The translations under genes and the position numbers were made by a program. From positions 1 through 6,606 of the forward strand of contig WRHS01000058.1 in assembly GCA_009783135.1 (NCBI GenBank): a DNA stretch of 6,606 nt, read 5' to 3'. The notes beneath the pieces were generated by a model. It was not told the DNA's origin and made no database searches. It saw only the letters and a list, made by a program, of their open reading frames with translations. The stretch is from Dehalococcoidia bacterium (GTDB lineage Bacteria > Chloroflexota > Dehalococcoidia > Dehalococcoidales > UBA1222). Each line of letters begins with the position of its first letter. The stretch's first letter is position 1. Shown piece after piece: positions 4,786-6,606 of this stretch.

Positions 4786-6543
4786 TTGAAACCTATTAAG
4801 CTTGTTTTGGGTTATGCCCGCCGCTATACGCGCATTTTAGGCATCACTGTTCTCGCCATGATGCTGCTGGTAGGAGTACAGCTACTCATACCATGGATAA
4901 TAAAAAACCTGCTTGGCATACTCAATGACGATGGCGCGTCGGCAGATACGCTGCGCATCATTTCACAACTGGCGCTACTGGCGCTGGTAATTTTCATCAT
5001 CCGCGCCGGTCTTAGCTTTGTCAAAAGCTATTACTCCCATATTGCAGGTTGGGGTGTGGTGGCTGATACGCGCAAGTATATCTATGAGCGCATGCAGCGC
5101 TTTTCACTGCGTTTTTATGAAAACAAACAAACCGGTCAGCTTATGACGCGGGTCATAGACGACATCGGTCAGTTTGAGGATCTTATCGCCCATGCCATAC
5201 CGGACGTTCTGGTTAGTTTTATCACACTGGTTGGTGTGTTGTTGGTGCTATTTTTGCTCAACTGGCGCTTGGCGCTGCTCAGTCTGATTCCCATTCCGCT
5301 TGTTGTGCTGGCTATGCGCGGTTTCGCGCGCTACGTACGCCCGGCATTCCGCGAACGTCAGAAGGAACTGGGCAACATCAACGCCATACTAAATGACAAT
5401 CTTTCTGGCATACGTGACATCAAGGCTTTCACCCGTGAGGCAGAGGAAAGCCAGCACTTCAACGAAAGCATAGAGCGCCATCGCTCCCTGTCGCTTAAAG
5501 CCATTAAACTTATGTCGGCTTTTGACCCATTGGTGGAGTTCGCATCCGCTTTGGGCACATTGATTGTGATTTATTTCGGCGGCAGGCTGGCATTCAATCA
5601 GGTGCTCACCGTACCCGAACTGGTAGCCTTTTTCCTATATCTTGACATGCTTTACCAGCCGGTACGTACCATGTCAGTATCCTGGGAGCACGTGCAGCGT
5701 GCGCTTGCCTCAGCCGACCGCGTCGCAGAACTGGTGGAGGAAGAGCCCGAAATACACGACCAGCCGGATGCCATTAAGCTGACCAAAGCCACCGGTGCTT
5801 TACAATTCCAAGATGTTGGCTTTGAGTATCAGGCAGGGCAGCCGGTGCTTGAGCACATCAACTTGGAAATTCCGGCACGCAGTGTGGTTGCGCTGGTTGG
5901 TCCTTCCGGAGTTGGCAAATCCACACTGGTAAGCCTTATACCGCGTTTCTATGACATTAAAAGCGGTTGTATTACTCTGGACGGTTGTGACATCCGCAAC
6001 GTCACGTTGGAAAGCCTGCGCCAGCAGATAAGCATTGTGCTTCAGGACGTATTTTTATTCCACGGCAACGTGCGCGAGAACATTTTATTCGGCAACCCGC
6101 ATGCCAGTGATGAACAGATGGAAGCCGCAGCCCGCATAGCCAATGTACACGATTTCGTCAGCACCATGCCGGATGGCTATAACACACTCATAGGTGAGCG
6201 CGGCATCAAATTATCCGGCGGGCAGAAGCAACGCATTTCCATTGCCCGTGCCATACTGAAAGATGCCCCTCTGCTGATTCTGGACGAGGCCACCTCATCC
6301 GTTGACACGGAAACCGAATTCCTAATACAACAGGCACTGGAACGGCTGATGCGCGGGCGAACCACCATAATAATTGCCCATAGACTGTCCACTATACGCA
6401 AAGCGGACAAAATAGTTGTATTAGACGGGCATCGCATTGCCGAAAGCGGCACGCATGACGAGTTGATGACACGCAAAGGCATTTACTACAAGCTGAATGG
6501 CATCCAAAACAAGCTTGAGAAAAAGGCTATCGGAACGGAATAA
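4786..6543 (+). CDS. ABC-type exporter, half-transporter (membrane domain fused to ATPase)
   Basis: A 585-residue ATP-driven exporter of the MsbA/MdlB/LmrA-like type, expected to work as a dimer in the cytoplasmic membrane. About six membrane spans lie near residues 17-37, 58-78, 138-157, 160-178, 248-266 and 278-293. The ATPase domain (about 340-575) is complete: Y348 as the ATP-stacking aromatic, Walker A GPSGVGKST (372-380), Q-loop Q420, NTLIGERG (466-473) before the signature LSGGQ (476-480), Walker B LLILDE (496-501) with catalytic E501, D-loop SSVD, and H-loop H532. Start choice: TTG at 4786 has GGAG (4773-4776) 9 nt upstream and gives MKPIKLVL, a usual N-terminus. GTG at 4780 is too close to that site, and TTG at 4771 has none. 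No partner half-transporter is visible, so it is a homodimer or its partner lies downstream. The substrate (lipid, drug or peptide) cannot be read from sequence. Confidence 0.93.
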   Translation: MKPIKLVLGYARRYTRILGITVLAMMLLVGVQLLIPWIIKNLLGILNDDGASADTLRIISQLALLALVIFIIRAGLSFVKSYYSHIAGWGVVADTRKYIYERMQRFSLRFYENKQTGQLMTRVIDDIGQFEDLIAHAIPDVLVSFITLVGVLLVLFLLNWRLALLSLIPIPLVVLAMRGFARYVRPAFRERQKELGNINAILNDNLSGIRDIKAFTREAEESQHFNESIERHRSLSLKAIKLMSAFDPLVEFASALGTLIVIYFGGRLAFNQVLTVPELVAFFLYLDMLYQPVRTMSVSWEHVQRALASADRVAELVEEEPEIHDQPDAIKLTKATGALQFQDVGFEYQAGQPVLEHINLEIPARSVVALVGPSGVGKSTLVSLIPRFYDIKSGCITLDGCDIRNVTLESLRQQISIVLQDVFLFHGNVRENILFGNPHASDEQMEAAARIANVHDFVSTMPDGYNTLIGERGIKLSGGQKQRISIARAILKDAPLLILDEATSSVDTETEFLIQQALERLMRGRTTIIIAHRLSTIRKADKIVVLDGHRIAESGTHDELMTRKGIYYKLNGIQNKLEKKAIGTE

Positions 6544-6606
6544 AACAGCTTGCCGCCAAACCGTGAGTTCTGTACTCAACCGTATCGGCTTGTTGCAATG
6601 GTATCG
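6544..6606 (+). other. Window edge after the ABC gene, possible start of another gene
   Basis: From the GTG at 6563 the frame stays open to the end of the window (14 complete codons, beginning MSSVLNRIGLL), but no ribosome site precedes it. A 5 bp hairpin, TGAGT-tctgt-ACTCA (6564-6578), covers the same bases and lacks a T-run, so no terminator is visible after the ABC gene. A following gene in the same operon is possible but not shown. Confidence 0.25.

Noticed and set aside
1..6606. CRISPR array, tRNA, rRNA, riboswitch or intact insertion sequence
   Set aside because: No regularly spaced repeats, no tRNA-like cloverleaf or T-loop motif, no known riboswitch core and no complete transposase were seen by eye.

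Overview
The window reads as ordinary bacterial DNA of moderate GC. It carries Shine-Dalgarno sites, sigma70-type promoters and an intrinsic terminator, so it is not archaeal. It combines a compact aromatic amino acid operon with a small protein made of two zinc ribbons (a zf-trcl-like ribbon followed by a CxxC-x17-CxxC ribbon). From memory this combination suggests Chloroflexota of the Dehalococcoidia type. That assignment is an inference and weakly held.

Layout. (1) Bases 1-2949, + strand: the end of an aro operon. It holds aroC (chorismate synthase, 5' end outside the window), pheA (chorismate mutase / prephenate dehydratase / ACT) and tyrA (prephenate dehydrogenase). aroC and pheA are 2 nt apart, and pheA and tyrA overlap by 4 nt (GTGA). 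Together they make chorismate and then split it towards phenylalanine and tyrosine. (2) 2950-3195: an AT-rich spacer with a good sigma70-like promoter. (3) 3196-3859: a two-gene toxin-antitoxin module, an AbrB/SpoVT-like antitoxin and a PIN-domain toxin, AT-richer than the aro genes and probably acquired. (4) 3860-4147: a spacer with small coding-like fragments on the - strand and a strong terminator that works in both directions. (5) 4148-4438, - strand: the double zinc-ribbon protein. (6) 4439-4785: a 347 bp divergent regulatory region, with a promoter facing each way and several inverted repeats. (7) 4786-6543, + strand: a complete half-size ABC exporter. (8) 6544-6606: the edge, with no firm gene.

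Four of the five genes other than the aroC fragment and antitoxin start at a codon other than ATG: tyrA GTG, PIN toxin TTG, zinc-ribbon GTG and ABC exporter TTG; only pheA uses ATG. In several cases the best Shine-Dalgarno site decides the start. I see no CRISPR array, tRNA, rRNA or intact insertion sequence. I do not see a clearly new biological system. The parts most worth a second look are the divergent control region at 4439-4785, the decayed-looking stretch at 3953-4077, and the way the Phe and Tyr branches share one chorismate mutase.
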